A stretch of DNA of 64,000 nucleotides from Agapanthus africanus. Taxonomy: Eukaryota; Streptophyta; Magnoliopsida; Asparagales; Amaryllidaceae. Made by a program: the position numbers and the translations under genes. Below the pieces are notes generated by a model, which saw nothing but the letters and a program-made list of their open reading frames with translations, made no database searches and was not told the origin of the DNA. This document shows, one piece after another, positions 10,758 to 22,618 of this stretch. The stretch is from the NCBI GenBank assembly GCA_030015575.1, contig JASDDO010000018.1, forward strand, positions 231,555,138 through 231,619,137, written 5' to 3'. Numbering within the stretch: the first letter of the stretch is position 1; each line of letters begins with the position of its first letter.

Positions 10758-12359
10758 ATGACTGGACTCAAGCATCTATTAGATAAAAACAAACTGAATG
10801 GGACCAAATATAAAGACTGGCTGAGGAATCTGAAAATAGCCTTGACTTATGATAAAGTATCATATGTCCTCACGGCTTCAGCTCCGCCCATCCCAGGTCC
10901 AAAATCCTCAGTTGCGGACAAAGAAGTCCGCAAGACATGGGACGCTGATTGTGCCACGGCCAAATGCCTCGTGCTTGCATCGATGGACAATACACATCAA
11001 AAGCAGCACGAGAATATGGACATTCAAACCATATTGCTCCATACAAAGGAGTTGTATGGAGAGCAATCCTGTGTATTGGGATACGAAGCATCAAAAAAAT
11101 TGTTTCAGATGCGAATGGCCCCAGGCACAGCAGTAGGAGACCATGTTCTGAAGATGATAGCTCTTATAGAAGAGCTTGAGGATCTTGGGTGGACTATGGA
11201 CAATGAACAATATATAGATATTATTCTGCAGTCCCTCCCCTCCACCTCTGCTCAATTCATAGTTAACTTCAACATGCAGGGCATGGAGAAGGAGCTACCT
11301 GAACTCCTTAATATGTTAAGGAGTGCAGATAGCACTATGAAGTCAGCAAAAACTCCCGTTATGACTGTTGGACAATCTTCCTCTTCTCGCCCGAAAGCTA
11401 AGGACAAGGGAAAGAAGAAGAAGAAGCCCACCAATCCTAAGGGTGGAGTTAAGAAGGTGAAGAGAAAGGAAAAGTCCAAAGCTGGAGACTCGGAGAAAGG
11501 CGAATGTTTTCATTGCCACAAGACAGGACATTGGAAGCGCAACTGCACGGAGTACTTAAGTATCAAGAAGAAGCATGGTGATGCTTATGCTTCAGGTGCG
11601 TTTGTAACAGAAAACTATTTTTCAATAAACTCTGCTTCCTGGGTATTGGATATCGGTTCAGGTTCTCACATTTCCAATTCTATGCAGGGGCTAAGAAATA
11701 GCAAAGTTTTGAAGACAGGTGACCATACTCTCCGCGTTGGAAATGGTTCCAATGTACATACAGTCGCAGTGGGAGAGTATCACTTGGGGTTTCCATCTGG
11801 ATGTATTTTTGTTTTGAATTCATGTTATTTTGTACCAAGTATGCTTTGTAATATAATATCCGTTTCTTTGTTAGACAATGAAGGATATAATTTTGTATTG
11901 CAGAACAATGTTATGAACATTCACCTGAATCAAATGTTGGTTGGGTATGGTACGCTTAATAACGGAATATATGTCCGAAATCAACACACAGTTTTCATTA
12001 TACAACACACTAATAAAAGAAAACTTTCAGAATTAAATCAAGCTTTTCTTTGGCACTGTAGACTTGGTCATATTAACGAAACAAGACTAAACAAGTTACA
12101 CAAAGATGGATATTTAAACTCCTTTGAATATAAATCTTATGCTACTTGCCAGTCTTGTATCAAGGGTAAAATGACCAAAACTCCGTTTACCGGACAAGGA
12201 GAAAGAGCTACTGAGCTCCTAGGCCTCATTCATAGTGATGTATGCGGGCCAATGTCTACACAGGCTAGAGGCGGTTTTTCATACTTCATTACATTCACTG
12301 ACGATTTCTCAAGATTCGGTCATGTATTTTTTATTAAAGCACAAGTCCGAAGCTTTTAA
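10758..12359 (+). CDS. A gag, protease and start of integrase (open but ends in a frameshift)
   Basis: 533 codons forming the first part of a copia polyprotein. Residues ~1-200 are the Gag capsid region (LNGTKYKDW near residue 13). A Lys-rich stretch lies at ~213-241, and the nucleic-acid-binding zinc knuckle CX2CX4HX4C (CFHCHKTGHWKRNC) at 250-263. The aspartic protease follows: WVLDIGSGSH near 295-304, where the usual catalytic DTG reads DIG (residues 298-300), which should weaken or kill activity. Next come the pre-integrase zinc site (HCRLGH...CQSC) and the first integrase aspartate (HSDVCGP). The frame is lost at a run of six T near 12328-12333, where the next frame continues the family sequence. 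Another ATG at 10744 in a different frame opens only 13 codons, so the true ancestral start may have shifted. The polyprotein would form virus-like particles and integrate cDNA. Confidence 0.9.
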   Translation: MTGLKHLLDKNKLNGTKYKDWLRNLKIALTYDKVSYVLTASAPPIPGPKSSVADKEVRKTWDADCATAKCLVLASMDNTHQKQHENMDIQTILLHTKELYGEQSCVLGYEASKKLFQMRMAPGTAVGDHVLKMIALIEELEDLGWTMDNEQYIDIILQSLPSTSAQFIVNFNMQGMEKELPELLNMLRSADSTMKSAKTPVMTVGQSSSSRPKAKDKGKKKKKPTNPKGGVKKVKRKEKSKAGDSEKGECFHCHKTGHWKRNCTEYLSIKKKHGDAYASGAFVTENYFSINSASWVLDIGSGSHISNSMQGLRNSKVLKTGDHTLRVGNGSNVHTVAVGEYHLGFPSGCIFVLNSCYFVPSMLCNIISVSLLDNEGYNFVLQNNVMNIHLNQMLVGYGTLNNGIYVRNQHTVFIIQHTNKRKLSELNQAFLWHCRLGHINETRLNKLHKDGYLNSFEYKSYATCQSCIKGKMTKTPFTGQGERATELLGLIHSDVCGPMSTQARGGFSYFITFTDDFSRFGHVFFIKAQVRSF

Positions 12360-12456
12360 GAAATTCATTGAATATAAACAAGAAGTAGAAAAACAAACCG
12401 GCTTGAGTATCAAGATGCTTCGATCAGATCGAGGTGGTGAGTATCTCAGTACATAA
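12328..12456 (+). CDS. A integrase fragment in the next frame, ended by a stop
   Basis: After the T-run frameshift this frame reads KHKSEAFKKF...SDRGGEYLST and ends in TAA at 12454-12456. The following codons in the same frame (12457 on) continue integrase, so the TAA is an internal stop from a point change. This covers the middle of the integrase catalytic core. Confidence 0.75.
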   Translation, partial: FLLKHKSEAFKKFIEYKQEVEKQTGLSIKMLRSDRGGEYLST

Positions 12457-12528
12457 TTTGCAAACTTCCTAAAAGAGAATGGGATTCTCTCTCAGCTCAC
12501 TCCTCCTTACACACCACAGCACAACGGT

Positions 12529-14085
12529 GTGTCTGAACGAGGGAATAGGACACTATTAGATATGGTCCGATCCATGATGAGTGATGCTGAGTTACCCGTC
12601 TCATTTTGGGGGCATGCATTGGAGACTGCAGCGTTTCTACTGAACAGGGTTCCAACCAAAGCCGTGTCTACCACGGCATATGAGATATGGCATGGGAAGA
12701 GACCATCTCTTAAGAGAATTAAGATTTGGGGTAGCCCGACCTATGTTAAAAAGCAGAATCCGGACAAACTCGAGACACGGTCAGTCATGTGTAATTTTGT
12801 GGGGTATCCAAAGAATTCTTATGGATATCTATTCTACCACAAAGAGGAACAAAAAGTGTTTGTTTCTCAGTATGCCACATTCTTGGAAAAAGAGTTTTTC
12901 ACAGATAAAGATGATGTCAAAGTGGTGGATCTAGAAGAGGTTCTAGAGACACAGACTACAAATGACGATTTGGTTGAACCGGTTGTTGCAGTAGAAACTG
13001 AAGAAGCTCAGCCACTCCGAATGTCTGGTAGGACTTCTCGCCCACCGGAGAGGTACTACGGTTTCCTCATTGATGGTGACGGAGAAGACTGCATCATGGA
13101 TGATGATGATCCTACCAGTTTTCAGCAAGCTATCACGAGTGGTGACTCTGTGAAGTGGCTGGATGCCATGAGATCCGAAATGGAGTCTATGTACACCAAC
13201 AAAGTATGGACTTTGGACATTGTACCCCCTGGGGTAAAACCTGTGGGATGCAAATGGATTTTTAAAAGAAAGATTGGTGTAGATGGGCAGGTAGAGACCT
13301 ATAAGGCAAGACTTGTGGCGAAGGGTTTTCGTCAAAGACCAGGTTTGGACTATGACGAAACTTTTTCTCACGTAGCCATGCTTAAATCCATTCGGATCCT
13401 ACTTGCTATTGCTGCTCACTACGACTATGAAATCTGGCAGATGGACGTTAAAACAGCATTTCTAAATGGAGATTTAGAAGAATGCGTTTATATGGATCAA
13501 CTAGAGGGCTTCATTGACAGTGGGAGCAGCGGAAAGGAATGCAGATTGCTTAAATCCATATATGGGTTAAAGCAGGCATCTCGGAGTTGGAACATCTGTT
13601 TCGATGATGTTATCAAAGAGTTTGATTTCATTAAAAATCCAGATGAACCTCGTGTTTATAAGAAGGCTGTAGGAAGAGCTGTCACATTCCTCGTATTGTA
13701 CGTGGATGACATTCTTCTGATAGGAAATGATATTCCTATGGTACAGTCGGTCAAATCTTTCTTATTACTAAGGTTCTCCATGAAGGACCTGGGTGATGCC
13801 ACATACATCCTGGGCATAAGGATCTATAGGGATAGATCCAAAAAGTTATTGGGATTGTCCCAAACCAGGTACATCAACACCATCCTAAAAAGGTTTAGTA
13901 TGGAAGACTCAATGCGGGGTGCCTTACCCGCTTGCTATGGGGTCACTCTCTCCAAGGATTCTTGTCCAAAGACCGATGAAGAGAGTGCTCGCATGAGCGT
14001 TATACCCTATGCTTCGGCAGTAGGATCTATAATGTATGCGATATTATGTACACGCCCAGATGTAGCTTATGCACTAGTGTTGTAA
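12529..14085 (+). CDS. A integrase C-terminus and reverse transcriptase (pseudogene segment)
   Basis: 518 codons from an internal Met, although homology runs in frame from 12457. HNGVSERGNRT at the start carries the integrase catalytic Glu. A linker with QPLRMSGRTSRPPERYYGF (~161-179) follows. Reverse transcriptase begins near residue 210 (MRSEMESMYTNKVWTL), with MDVKTAFLNG (~305-314, catalytic Asp), YGLKQASRSW and YVDD (391-394, the catalytic pair). All these residues are intact. The frame stops at 14085 after DVAYAL because one base is missing near 14075. RNase H resumes in an overlapping frame. It would copy element RNA into DNA inside the particle. Confidence 0.9.
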   Translation: MSERGNRTLLDMVRSMMSDAELPVSFWGHALETAAFLLNRVPTKAVSTTAYEIWHGKRPSLKRIKIWGSPTYVKKQNPDKLETRSVMCNFVGYPKNSYGYLFYHKEEQKVFVSQYATFLEKEFFTDKDDVKVVDLEEVLETQTTNDDLVEPVVAVETEEAQPLRMSGRTSRPPERYYGFLIDGDGEDCIMDDDDPTSFQQAITSGDSVKWLDAMRSEMESMYTNKVWTLDIVPPGVKPVGCKWIFKRKIGVDGQVETYKARLVAKGFRQRPGLDYDETFSHVAMLKSIRILLAIAAHYDYEIWQMDVKTAFLNGDLEECVYMDQLEGFIDSGSSGKECRLLKSIYGLKQASRSWNICFDDVIKEFDFIKNPDEPRVYKKAVGRAVTFLVLYVDDILLIGNDIPMVQSVKSFLLLRFSMKDLGDATYILGIRIYRDRSKKLLGLSQTRYINTILKRFSMEDSMRGALPACYGVTLSKDSCPKTDEESARMSVIPYASAVGSIMYAILCTRPDVAYALVL

Positions 14086-14639
14086 GCTGGTATCAATCCA
14101 ACCCAGGGGAGAACCACTGGACAGCTGTGAAGAACATTCTTAAGTACTTGCGAAGGACTAAAGAATTGTTCTTGGTGTATGGTAATGCAGATCTCCAAAT
14201 GGAGGCCTTTACCGATTCGAGCTTCCAGAGCGATAAGGACGACAGCAAATCTATCTCTGGGTTTGTATTTACCCTCAACGGAGGGGCGGTAAGTTGGAAG
14301 AGTTCCAAACAGGATACCGTTGCAGACTCTACGATGGAAGCTGAGTACATCGCTGTGAATGATGCCGCCAAGGAAGTCGTCTGGATGAAGAAGTTCGTCT
14401 CGGATCTAGGAGTAGTTCCAACCATTATTGATCTAATACCTTTGTATTATGATAATAATGGGGCTATGGCGTTAGCCAAGGAGCCCAGATCCCATCAGCG
14501 GTCCAGACACATCCTGAGGCGTTTTCATTTGATCCGGGAGATTGTAGATCGCCACGAGATCGAGATTAGGAGAGTAGACACAATGAATAACGCCGCGGAT
14601 CCATTCACCAAGGCCTTCCCTCAGCCGCAGCATGAGTGA
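14046..14639 (+). CDS. A RNase H, end of pol
   Basis: 197 codons in a shifted frame. The real homology starts near 14085 (SWYQSNPGENHW). The copia RNase H landmarks are present: AFTDSSFQSDKDDSKSISG, the SWKSSKQDTVADSTMEAEYIA acidic cluster, DNNGAMALAKEP, and the closing NNAADPFTKAFPQPQHE. It ends 48 bp before the polypurine tract, leaving no room for an envelope-like frame. The frame overlap with the RT segment is due to a one-base loss, not programmed slippage as far as I can tell. Confidence 0.88.
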   Translation: MYTPRCSLCTSVVSWYQSNPGENHWTAVKNILKYLRRTKELFLVYGNADLQMEAFTDSSFQSDKDDSKSISGFVFTLNGGAVSWKSSKQDTVADSTMEAEYIAVNDAAKEVVWMKKFVSDLGVVPTIIDLIPLYYDNNGAMALAKEPRSHQRSRHILRRFHLIREIVDRHEIEIRRVDTMNNAADPFTKAFPQPQHE

Positions 14640-14687
14640 CTTTTTGAGATGTTGGGTATGAGATACGCTAATAACTGGCCTTAGTGC

Positions 14688-14698
14688 AAGTGGGAGAT
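14688..14698 (+). other. A polypurine tract
   Basis: AAGTGGGAGAT directly before the 3' LTR; the same string occurs in B1 and B2. Confidence 0.9.
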
Positions 14699-16785
14699 TG
14701 TTGGATATATGTATGCCCTAAAGGCCATTATATGATAGTGGATGTATCTATACATGTATGTATATATATTCAGTATGCATTCTTTCTCGACATGATAGTA
14801 TGCTATCTGGTTCTTCTTTATCTTACATGTTGATTTGATCATGCTTTTATTCATTTATACATGCTGATAAAGCCCTGAGGATATCGGCTTGACTACTCTG
14901 ATTATGATGGAGATCATACTAGTGGGACAACTGTAGTCTATAAGCATATCCTGAAAAGTCCCTAGTTGTAGGTATATTGAGACGGGGCATTGATATACCA
15001 GAGTAGACTAGCGTATATGATACTAGACCTATACGATGGGCGATGAATGTTTCCACATTCATCGATGTTTGACATCAAGGTCATATACGGGTGCTCAGTG
15101 GTGACTGGGTACACTGGACGGACTCACCGAGAACTCCTATATGGAATTATATCTATCGTCGGATAGCAGTTCTCAGGTGACACTGGTACAGGTTAGTCTG
15201 TAGACCCGAGATCGTCATAGAGTCTTGTGTGTTCTCCCACTGTACTTTGATTGCCACCCTACCACGGCTCTACTGAGTTGTGCAAACAGGTGACCGTTGG
15301 GTACAGTCCCGAGACACACGAAGGCGATGAGCGATAGGAGGGGTTTCGTCTCTCCCGGTATTGGGAGTTGATGTTGTGCTGTGCCCGACTGGTTATATCA
15401 GTAAGTCCCTGGCCAGGGCTGCTGAGATTTACTGATAAGTGTTATCAGTAGTTTCTCGATCTGTTATAGACCATTCACCGGCATGACTTATTGAGTTATT
15501 GGGGTCGACGTGACCATCCCTAGGCTCGATATGCAGCATATCTGACGAAGAGACCGGACTGTACGGTAGTGTTGCCGGTTGGCTCGACGGGAGTTGTAGC
15601 AGGTTCGCTTGTTTTCTTCTGATCGTTCAATACCCGGGTGGCCGTTACGTTTAGCTGACCGCTTGCGGCTTGGGGGTGCTTGATATGATCATCACCCACT
15701 GCCGGCGTATTGACAAGTCTTAGAGTCCCACAAAGGAGTTACCTAGTCCAGGCGAAACGTTGTGGTGCGCGTATGCGATATGCGTATGGACCCGATTAAA
15801 ATGCGCGTATAGGATACCGTATATTGATCGGGCGGCTTGCTTTTGGTGGGGTCATATATGATATGGCCGAATTGATAAATCAAGTGTTGATTTATCATTT
15901 AACCATTAGTTTTCTCACTTGAAACCTTTTCTTGTATATGATGGATGTATGCATGCATGTATGTTTTTCCATCTTTCTTTTAGTTTCATGCACATATGGA
16001 TGTGCATACATACATACACCATCTATCATGGTTGATTACACATGGAAAATGGTGGCAATATAAGACTCACACCATGGTTAAAGGAATGGATTATTATTTG
16101 ATTTATGTTTAAAACAAAATAGAAAAGGAAATGATAATTCTTGCTTAGCTTCTACACTCTTCTTTAAACCTAACCATGCTCACCTACTTCTAACCATGAG
16201 TTATCCTTCTCTTTGTGTTTTAAACTCAAGTTAAATAATGTCTCCATCATCTAACCATGGTTTGAGATGAGGATTAGAAAATATATATACATATATTTTC
16301 TTTTTACTTCATATGGGTTATCATTTTTACTCTTGTTAAAAGAAAGCCATCATCTTCTTCCTCCTTCCTTTGCTCTCTAGTTTCTTCTAGTGAGTTAAAC
16401 ACACATAAAGAAAGGTTTTTGAAGTGAGAATCATAACCACAACATCATTCTACACATGTTTAGCCAACTTGTTTAGAGTGTTATCTTCTTTTCTTCTCTT
16501 GAAAAGTCAAGTTGATAGCTTGGACGAAGGAGCTTCGGGTGGATCGTCGTGGACACAAGAAGACTACAAGAGGACGTTCCTACAACACCCATGAGGCTAA
16601 AGAGTCTAGCGAAGGGAGCTACAAAGGTTGCAGTCTTGAAACCCTAGTCTTTTTGCCTTTAACATTTGGAAACCCTAATTTTCTAGGATAAGATCCTTTG
16701 TATGCTTGCTTAGCACCATAAAAACTTGAACTTTGTGACATGTGATGCTTCCAAACTCTACATAGGGTGCTAGGTAAACCTAACA
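14699..16785 (+). repeat. A 3' LTR
   Basis: 2,087 bp, TGTTGGATATATG... to ...AACCTAACA. Nearly identical to the 5' LTR apart from small indels in TA and TACA repeats and scattered substitutions. Confidence 0.95.
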
Positions 16786-16790
16786 ATAGT

Positions 16791-17376
16791 ATCACATACT
16801 ATAAATAATCTATCACTAAGTGAAGAGATTACAACCTTTGTAGACCTCTTTAAGTGACTCCTTGGATCTCATAGAGTTTGGAATGGCTCGCTTGAATCCT
16901 TCCTAGTCCACGACGATCCACCCGAAGTCCCTTTACCCAATTCTCCTTGCTTCACTTGATCAATGAGGAAGTGATGCTAACAATCTAAACTAATAGGCTA
17001 AACTAGAATAGAATGATTGTGTGGTTTGTTATCTCACTTAAAAACCCTTTCTTTTTATTTTCCTCACACTCAAAGAAACTCAAGAGAGCTTGAAGAAGGA
17101 GGAAGATGAAGATGGCAAAGTATTTCTCAAGATAATGATAATTGTTATGTTTTAAAATAAAACAAAGGGATATATATGTGAGACACTCTCACATTCAACC
17201 ATGGTTAAGAGAAATATCAAGATATTTTGTGATGAGTTAAAAGAACAAAGGAAATAAACCTAGGGTTATGTCAATGGTCAAACCTAGAAGAGTGTAGAAA
17301 GAATTAGTTAATTTCCTTTTTCATTTATTTCAAAACAAAAATACACATATTAATTTGAACCATGTGAGTCTTGCAC
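16791..17376 (-). repeat. C 3' LTR, piece 2
   Basis: The reverse complement matches A LTR sequence just before its last ~130 bp, including the GGATCGTCGTGGAC and CTACAAAGGTTGTA words. TGCAC at 17372-17376 is the left target duplication of D. Confidence 0.8.
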
Positions 17377-19466
17377 TGTAAGTCCACGGTAGCGCCCCAG
17401 CCGTCTAACAGACGCCAAATGCGGAATAAAAACTTTTACAACTGGCGCTATCGCAAACTATAACCTGGATCTGCCATTAAAGCTAAACTAACAAACTACA
17501 AAGTGGGTAGAAATGTTATACCGAACGATCCGAGTCCTTCGGTCTTCAACCATCATCCCACGCTTTGTTGCGGCTGCTCCGATCTCCTGAATCTCCAGTC
17601 TTCTCGTCCAGGTGGCACCACGTCGACGGATCTTTAAACGGGCTCCCGCCTCTGAACCGAGGCAACTCGATCATCAAGTTTGCTAAAAGAGATGACCAAG
17701 ATTGATATAGAGAATGAGTAGAACACTTTTGCTCATTACGTCCAAAGCTATGGACGAACGATTAATGAAGTTGCCTTTTGGATCGAATGGAAATGAGAAA
17801 TGGATCACATCTAATTTCTATGCACCAAAACTTATATTCTTTTTTCAATCAACAACCATCTCTTTCTTCAAGAGAGGAGGCCGGCCTAATTATAGGGTGT
17901 GTGAGTGTAGGAGAGGGGGAGGGTGACCACAACAACATGATACTTATCGTAACACCTAGTATGAATGCATTAATGAAATCACTTAACCTTGTCATCCAAC
18001 ATTAAATGAACACGTAATGCATCAATGAGTCACATGCCACCTCATCATCCTAGTCACCATCTAGAACCTTCTAGAAACACGACTCACCTCATGACTCACC
18101 CTCAAGAAGAAAAGATAAATCCGTATTTAACCGAATGTTAAATACGGCTGATAGAAAACTGGAAACTGGCAACTTCCAAAAGCGATCCTGAAACGAATTT
18201 CAGGATAACCCCGTATCAGTATAAACATACCCGCATTTGTATTACGACCGAATAAAAATGCATCTGAGACAAAGATATTATATCTGCACAGTATAATACT
18301 CGAATCCGGCTTAAACTAAAGCCGACCAGTATTATCTGCCCGAAAAATGACACATGCGAAAACGCACGTGCATTTTCCAAACCCTGCCATAAAACCATAC
18401 GGCCTCTACAACGTTTCGCCCGAACTTGGGAAACTGTCTGTGGGGGACTCTAATGACTCATCAACACACTAGCACTGGGTATAACCTCAAGCACGTCAGA
18501 AGTACGAGCTGTACGTGACGGTTTCCTATATATTGATTGGAAGGGAAGCTGACAAGCGAACTCATCTCATAAACCCTACTGAGCCTAACAGTGACAATAT
18601 ACAGTCCGGTCCGTTCGTCTATGAGTATCGCATATCTGCCTAGGCGCTAGTAACGTCAGACCCCAATAGCGGTATAAGTCGTGTCAGAGAGTGGCCCAGA
18701 ACACCCTGAGATACTACTGGAGTACCTACCAGTAAATCTCCTGCCTCGGCCGAGGGCTTTATGTAATGGCTCTCCCAGACACAGCGCGATCTTACCCCTA
18801 ATACCGGGAGAGACGAATCCCCTGCCGATCCGCTCATTTGCTTCCATGTGGCTCGGGACTGTACCTAAAAAAGACCTGTTTGCACGACTCCTTTGAGCCG
18901 TGGTAGGATAGAAATCAAAGCACAGTGGGAACTCACACGAGACAAATGACGACCTTAGGTCGATGAACTAACCTTTACACATGTCACCAGGGAATTGCTA
19001 TCTGACGCTAGGTATAATACCAACTAGCAAATTCCCGGCGAGTCCTGTCCGGTGTATTCATAACCCAATGAGCACCTGTATACATCTTAGGTGAACCAAC
19101 TGACACCAGTGGTTTGTGAGACCGGCCACCGCCCCTCGTCGGGGTCTCGACTGTATACACTAGTCTACTCTGGAGTATCGATGCCCTGTCTCGAAACACC
19201 CACGACTAGGGACACTTTAAGGATGTGCTTACAGACCCCAGCTCCTGCGTATATGATCGCCATCATACTGCTGGTAGTCAAGCAAGAATCCTATGGGCTC
19301 TATCATCATGCAATAGTGAACTAAAGCATGTATACGATGATAAATACAAACCATATAGCATACTATCATCTCGAGCAAGACTGTCATATCGGTATAGGTC
19401 CTGCCTTAATCATTGCAATCACGTACCTGCGATCCAATAATTGACTTTGAGGGCACTATCTCCAAC
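17377..19466 (-). repeat. D 3' LTR
   Basis: On the plus strand it runs from TGTAAGTCCACGG to CTATCTCCAACA. It is closely matched by 24936-27036. Confidence 0.9.
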
Positions 19467-19481
19467 AATCTCCTAGTTGCA
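19467..19481 (-). other. D polypurine tract (altered)
   Basis: The minus strand reads GTGCAACTAGGAGAT before the LTR, where A, B1, B2 and C have AAGTGGGAGAT. The G-rich core is shortened. Confidence 0.55.
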
Positions 19482-19489
19482 CTTAAGGC

Positions 19490-22400
19490 TAATTATTGCG
19501 ATGTCGCATACTCACAGCCAGTGTGATACCGAACATCCAACTTCTCTACTAATCAGTTACACAAAGCTAGTTTGTAAAACTCTTGTGTTCGAGAAATAGC
19601 CTCAGTGAGTGGATCCGCCCTGATGTTTCATTCTATATCTCTCTAAATCTCAAGTTCGCGGAGAAATCCATCTCCCGAATCGAGTAATACCTGTCTTAGA
19701 ATATGTCTGGATATCTGATGGGATCTAGTTCATAAATGAACTCCAAATTCAAACTTCTTAGACTGTATCAATAACTGAACCTAATCAGTATCCAGCACCA
19801 TGCCTCCCACAGTATCCTCTTGGACCACCTGTCCATAATACTGTCCCTTGTCAGAGGGAAAACTATAACTCTGACAATCACTCTATCATCCATGTGACTT
19901 CTGAAGCCTGGAATGATAACCATCTCCCGAAGGAGGCTGCCGTCATCAAATCCGTAGAACATGCACTTATGTTCTAAAACTGCTTCCTTACGTTTCTTCA
20001 GGATTGGATTAATATAATCTTATCGCATCAAGTGCAAAAACTACATCTGGTGTGGTACTTGAGATCTCATGATTGACTCAATTGCCTCAGCAAGTGATCT
20101 GCCAATCATGTACATCCCTCTCCCCTTTAGTCTCTAAGACACCTTTAGAGAGGGTGACTCCATCACCTGCAGGTACTCCACCATGCCAGGAGTCATCTAT
20201 TCTAAATACCTTTAAAATACTATCAAAGTACCCACATAAGGAGGCTACCCAAATCTAGATCTAAAACCATAGATCTAGTTAACCAGAATGTCTGATATTA
20301 TATCCATATCCTTTGTGAGGAAACAACTGTGTGACGACCATAGTACAACCGATCGTAGTATAGGAATTTTACTTCCTACTCTGTGTATGTCATCCAAATA
20401 CGAGGACATAACACCCTACTACCTCCTTAACAGATCCATCCCCTATTCTGATGAAGTCAAACCCATGACTGTCACATCAAAAATAGATGATCTTATCTCC
20501 GCTATCTTTGCTCAAGCCTATAAATAGACAAAAGCTACTCACGCACTATGCTTCCGCTGCTCCCACTGACCACAACAACCCTCTGGCAGAATAATATATA
20601 CGTGCACTTCTAAAGCAAGTTTCGAATGACGCTATACTTATCCTCTTGCCGGGTCTCATAGTCTGGAACAACAGTAGTGTCAAGTCTGGGTAATCAAGAA
20701 CCTCCCTGTCACCGTCCTTGAGGCTACCGGAGTACCTCTCGGGTGTCTGAGGTTATCCACCTTATCTGCGGAGTGGCTATTGGAATGTCAAACCTGATTG
20801 AATATATAGTTCCAATTAAATTTTCTGTAATCGTTTGCGGTTCTGGAATCACTTCCAGTTCTACCATACTCCCACTACTGTTTTCTGAAAAAATCCATTT
20901 TACTAAAACTGTGGCGAGTTAAGAACAATATCACTATTGATCTTCCAAATGGTAGAAAAATCAACCCTCGACATAGCCCGGGTCAACCCACAAACTGCCA
21001 TTACAGAAAGGTGCCTTGAGTTATCCTGTGTCTGGTTTTAAGCATAAGTTGGACAACTCCCCTTACCTTAACATCGTTAAGATATGAACCATTCTATATC
21101 CAATATAGAAACAGAGGCACTAATTTAATTGGAACTAGATTCAAAACATGCAGCTGTCTCCAGTGCATATCTACTTAATGGAGAGAGGTTAATCAGCATT
21201 ACTCAACTTAGGAATCCGTCCAATTATGAGTAACCCGAAAGAGAAACAAATTTCTCAAAACCATTACTATCATCTGAATACCAATCACAAGAATCTATAT
21301 CTTCAATCTCTCTGAAGAATCCCGATACTTGCGATACCTAGTTCTCTACTTTATTCTTATACTCACAACTTCTCAAAACTTAGACATTGTATTTCTACGA
21401 AACACTTGTCTAAAACCTAGAGAAGTTACAAGTAAACAGAACATAGTACGAGGACCTGCCCCTTTGTCCTGACGGACACTGGACAACATACAATACTCTG
21501 TATAAGTTCGCTCAGTTGAATAACTCAAAACCTGTGTATCGTAGGCTGAAAACTGTACCCAGGCGATTTCCTCAAATATCACCAATTACAATTAATTCCG
21601 ATATAATGAGGATGATCACCTAATTCCCAATAACTTACTCCCACTCATCATCTGTAAAAACCATACAGATATGAGAATGAACCTGGTAAATACATACCCT
21701 GGAGTAAGTATCTAATCGGGAAAACAGTTTTCTTTTGACAATGCGCAGTGAAACTGAAACATTAAAATGTCTCGTAGGGGTATCCTGGTATTCCTAGTTA
21801 TGCCTCTTCCATAAACCAATTCATGACTATAACCGTATATTTCTTTGCCATCTGTCCAAATCCCTTTATTTGCCTTTAGTCATTACCTTCTGTACACCTT
21901 CGTTAGGCTAAATGGTTTTCTTCCTTTCCTACCGTTCGGCACCAGCCTATGGTTCGGAAGAAGACTATCCAGTAAGCATAATAGGTGTACACTCCTAATC
22001 CTAGGAGTACTCGCAACTTGAGAGAAGGTGATGATAAAAGACAACTGAATAATACCTTATTCTATTTCTCCCGAACTGGGAAAAATCAAAGGTGAAATAG
22101 GAGTGGCGATGAAGTACGCGGTTTGGTCGTGAATGATAACAGTCGCAATTTACTTTGCCCTCTTTCCAATCCCTTTATTTTGTCTTTACATATTACCTTC
22201 TGCACAGCCTACTTAGGCTAATTGGTTTTCTTCATTCCCTACCTTTCTGCACCAGCCTATGGTTTGGAATAAGACTATCCAATAAGCGTAATAGGTGTAC
22301 TCTCCTAAACCAAGGAGCCCTTGCAACCTGAGAGAAGGTGATAATAAAAGACAACTGAATAAACTAATTCTATTTCTCCTGAACCTGGATCCATTCTCGA

Positions 22401-22611
22401 AGTAGTACCTTCGAGTTCGTATATAACCATACGATGGATCTATCCAATGGAAGTGGATGTCCGTAGTAATACGGGGTGTTCTGAGAAATACAAAGGGTAA
22501 AAGAAGGAGCGGCAATGACTTATGCAACTCAGAAAATCCAAAAGCCAGTATTTTAAGAAGGTTCGGTCAAATTGGTCACTGAGTCATAGTCTAGGGTCAG
22601 TCAAAGGTCGC
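19490..22611 (-). pseudogene. D gag-pol remnant
   Basis: Only patches of copia pol remain. At 19605-19625 (minus) the equivalent of ADPFTK near the end of RNase H is visible. At about 20720-20785 the linker before reverse transcriptase is visible (equivalent of PLRMSGRTSRPPERY, compare A 13005-13060). No YVDD, zinc knuckle or protease motif could be found and stops are frequent. The start of the region is placed by the CT-rich tract and GGCAGCGACC-type sequence matching the gag start of B1 and B2. A ~310-bp tandem duplication lies inside it. Confidence 0.6.
21843..22527 (-). repeat. ~310-bp tandem duplication inside D
   Basis: 21843-22153 and 22154-22527 align closely: TTTGCC(A/C)TC..., ACCAGCCTATGGTT(C/T)GGAA, GACTATCCA(G/A)TAAGC, GATAAAAGACAACTGAATAA. 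Both copies can be read on the minus strand as a similar peptide containing YTYYAYWIV. I could not relate it to gag or pol, so it may be captured sequence. Confidence 0.6.
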
Positions 22612-22617
22612 TGCCAA

Positions 22618-22618
<1 letters not shown>

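Larger units (their letters stand above)
6166..16785 (+). mobile_element. A: complete Ty1/copia (Angela/Tork-type) retrotransposon, 10,620 bp
   Basis: Exact ATAGT target duplications lie at 6161-6165 and 16786-16790. LTRs of 2,095 and 2,087 bp both start TGTTGG and end CTAACA. Between them lie a tRNA-iMet-type primer site, a 2.5-kb leader, gag-protease-integrase-RT-RNase H in copia order, and the polypurine tract AAGTGGGAGAT. The two LTRs differ by only a few scattered bases in the parts compared, so insertion is fairly recent. The coding region is nevertheless broken in three places, so A is not autonomous today. It sits in the LTR of C in the opposite orientation. Confidence 0.95.

Noticed and set aside
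14093..14425. 110-codon minus-strand frame over RNase H of A (and similar antisense frames at 12943-13371 and 62308-62607)
   Set aside because: Antisense shadows of conserved pol codons; the plus-strand or minus-strand pol reading explains them.
18640..18896. Overlapping 60-70-codon frames repeated in both D LTRs
   Set aside because: They lie in LTR sequence, occur on both strands at once and have no recognisable domain.
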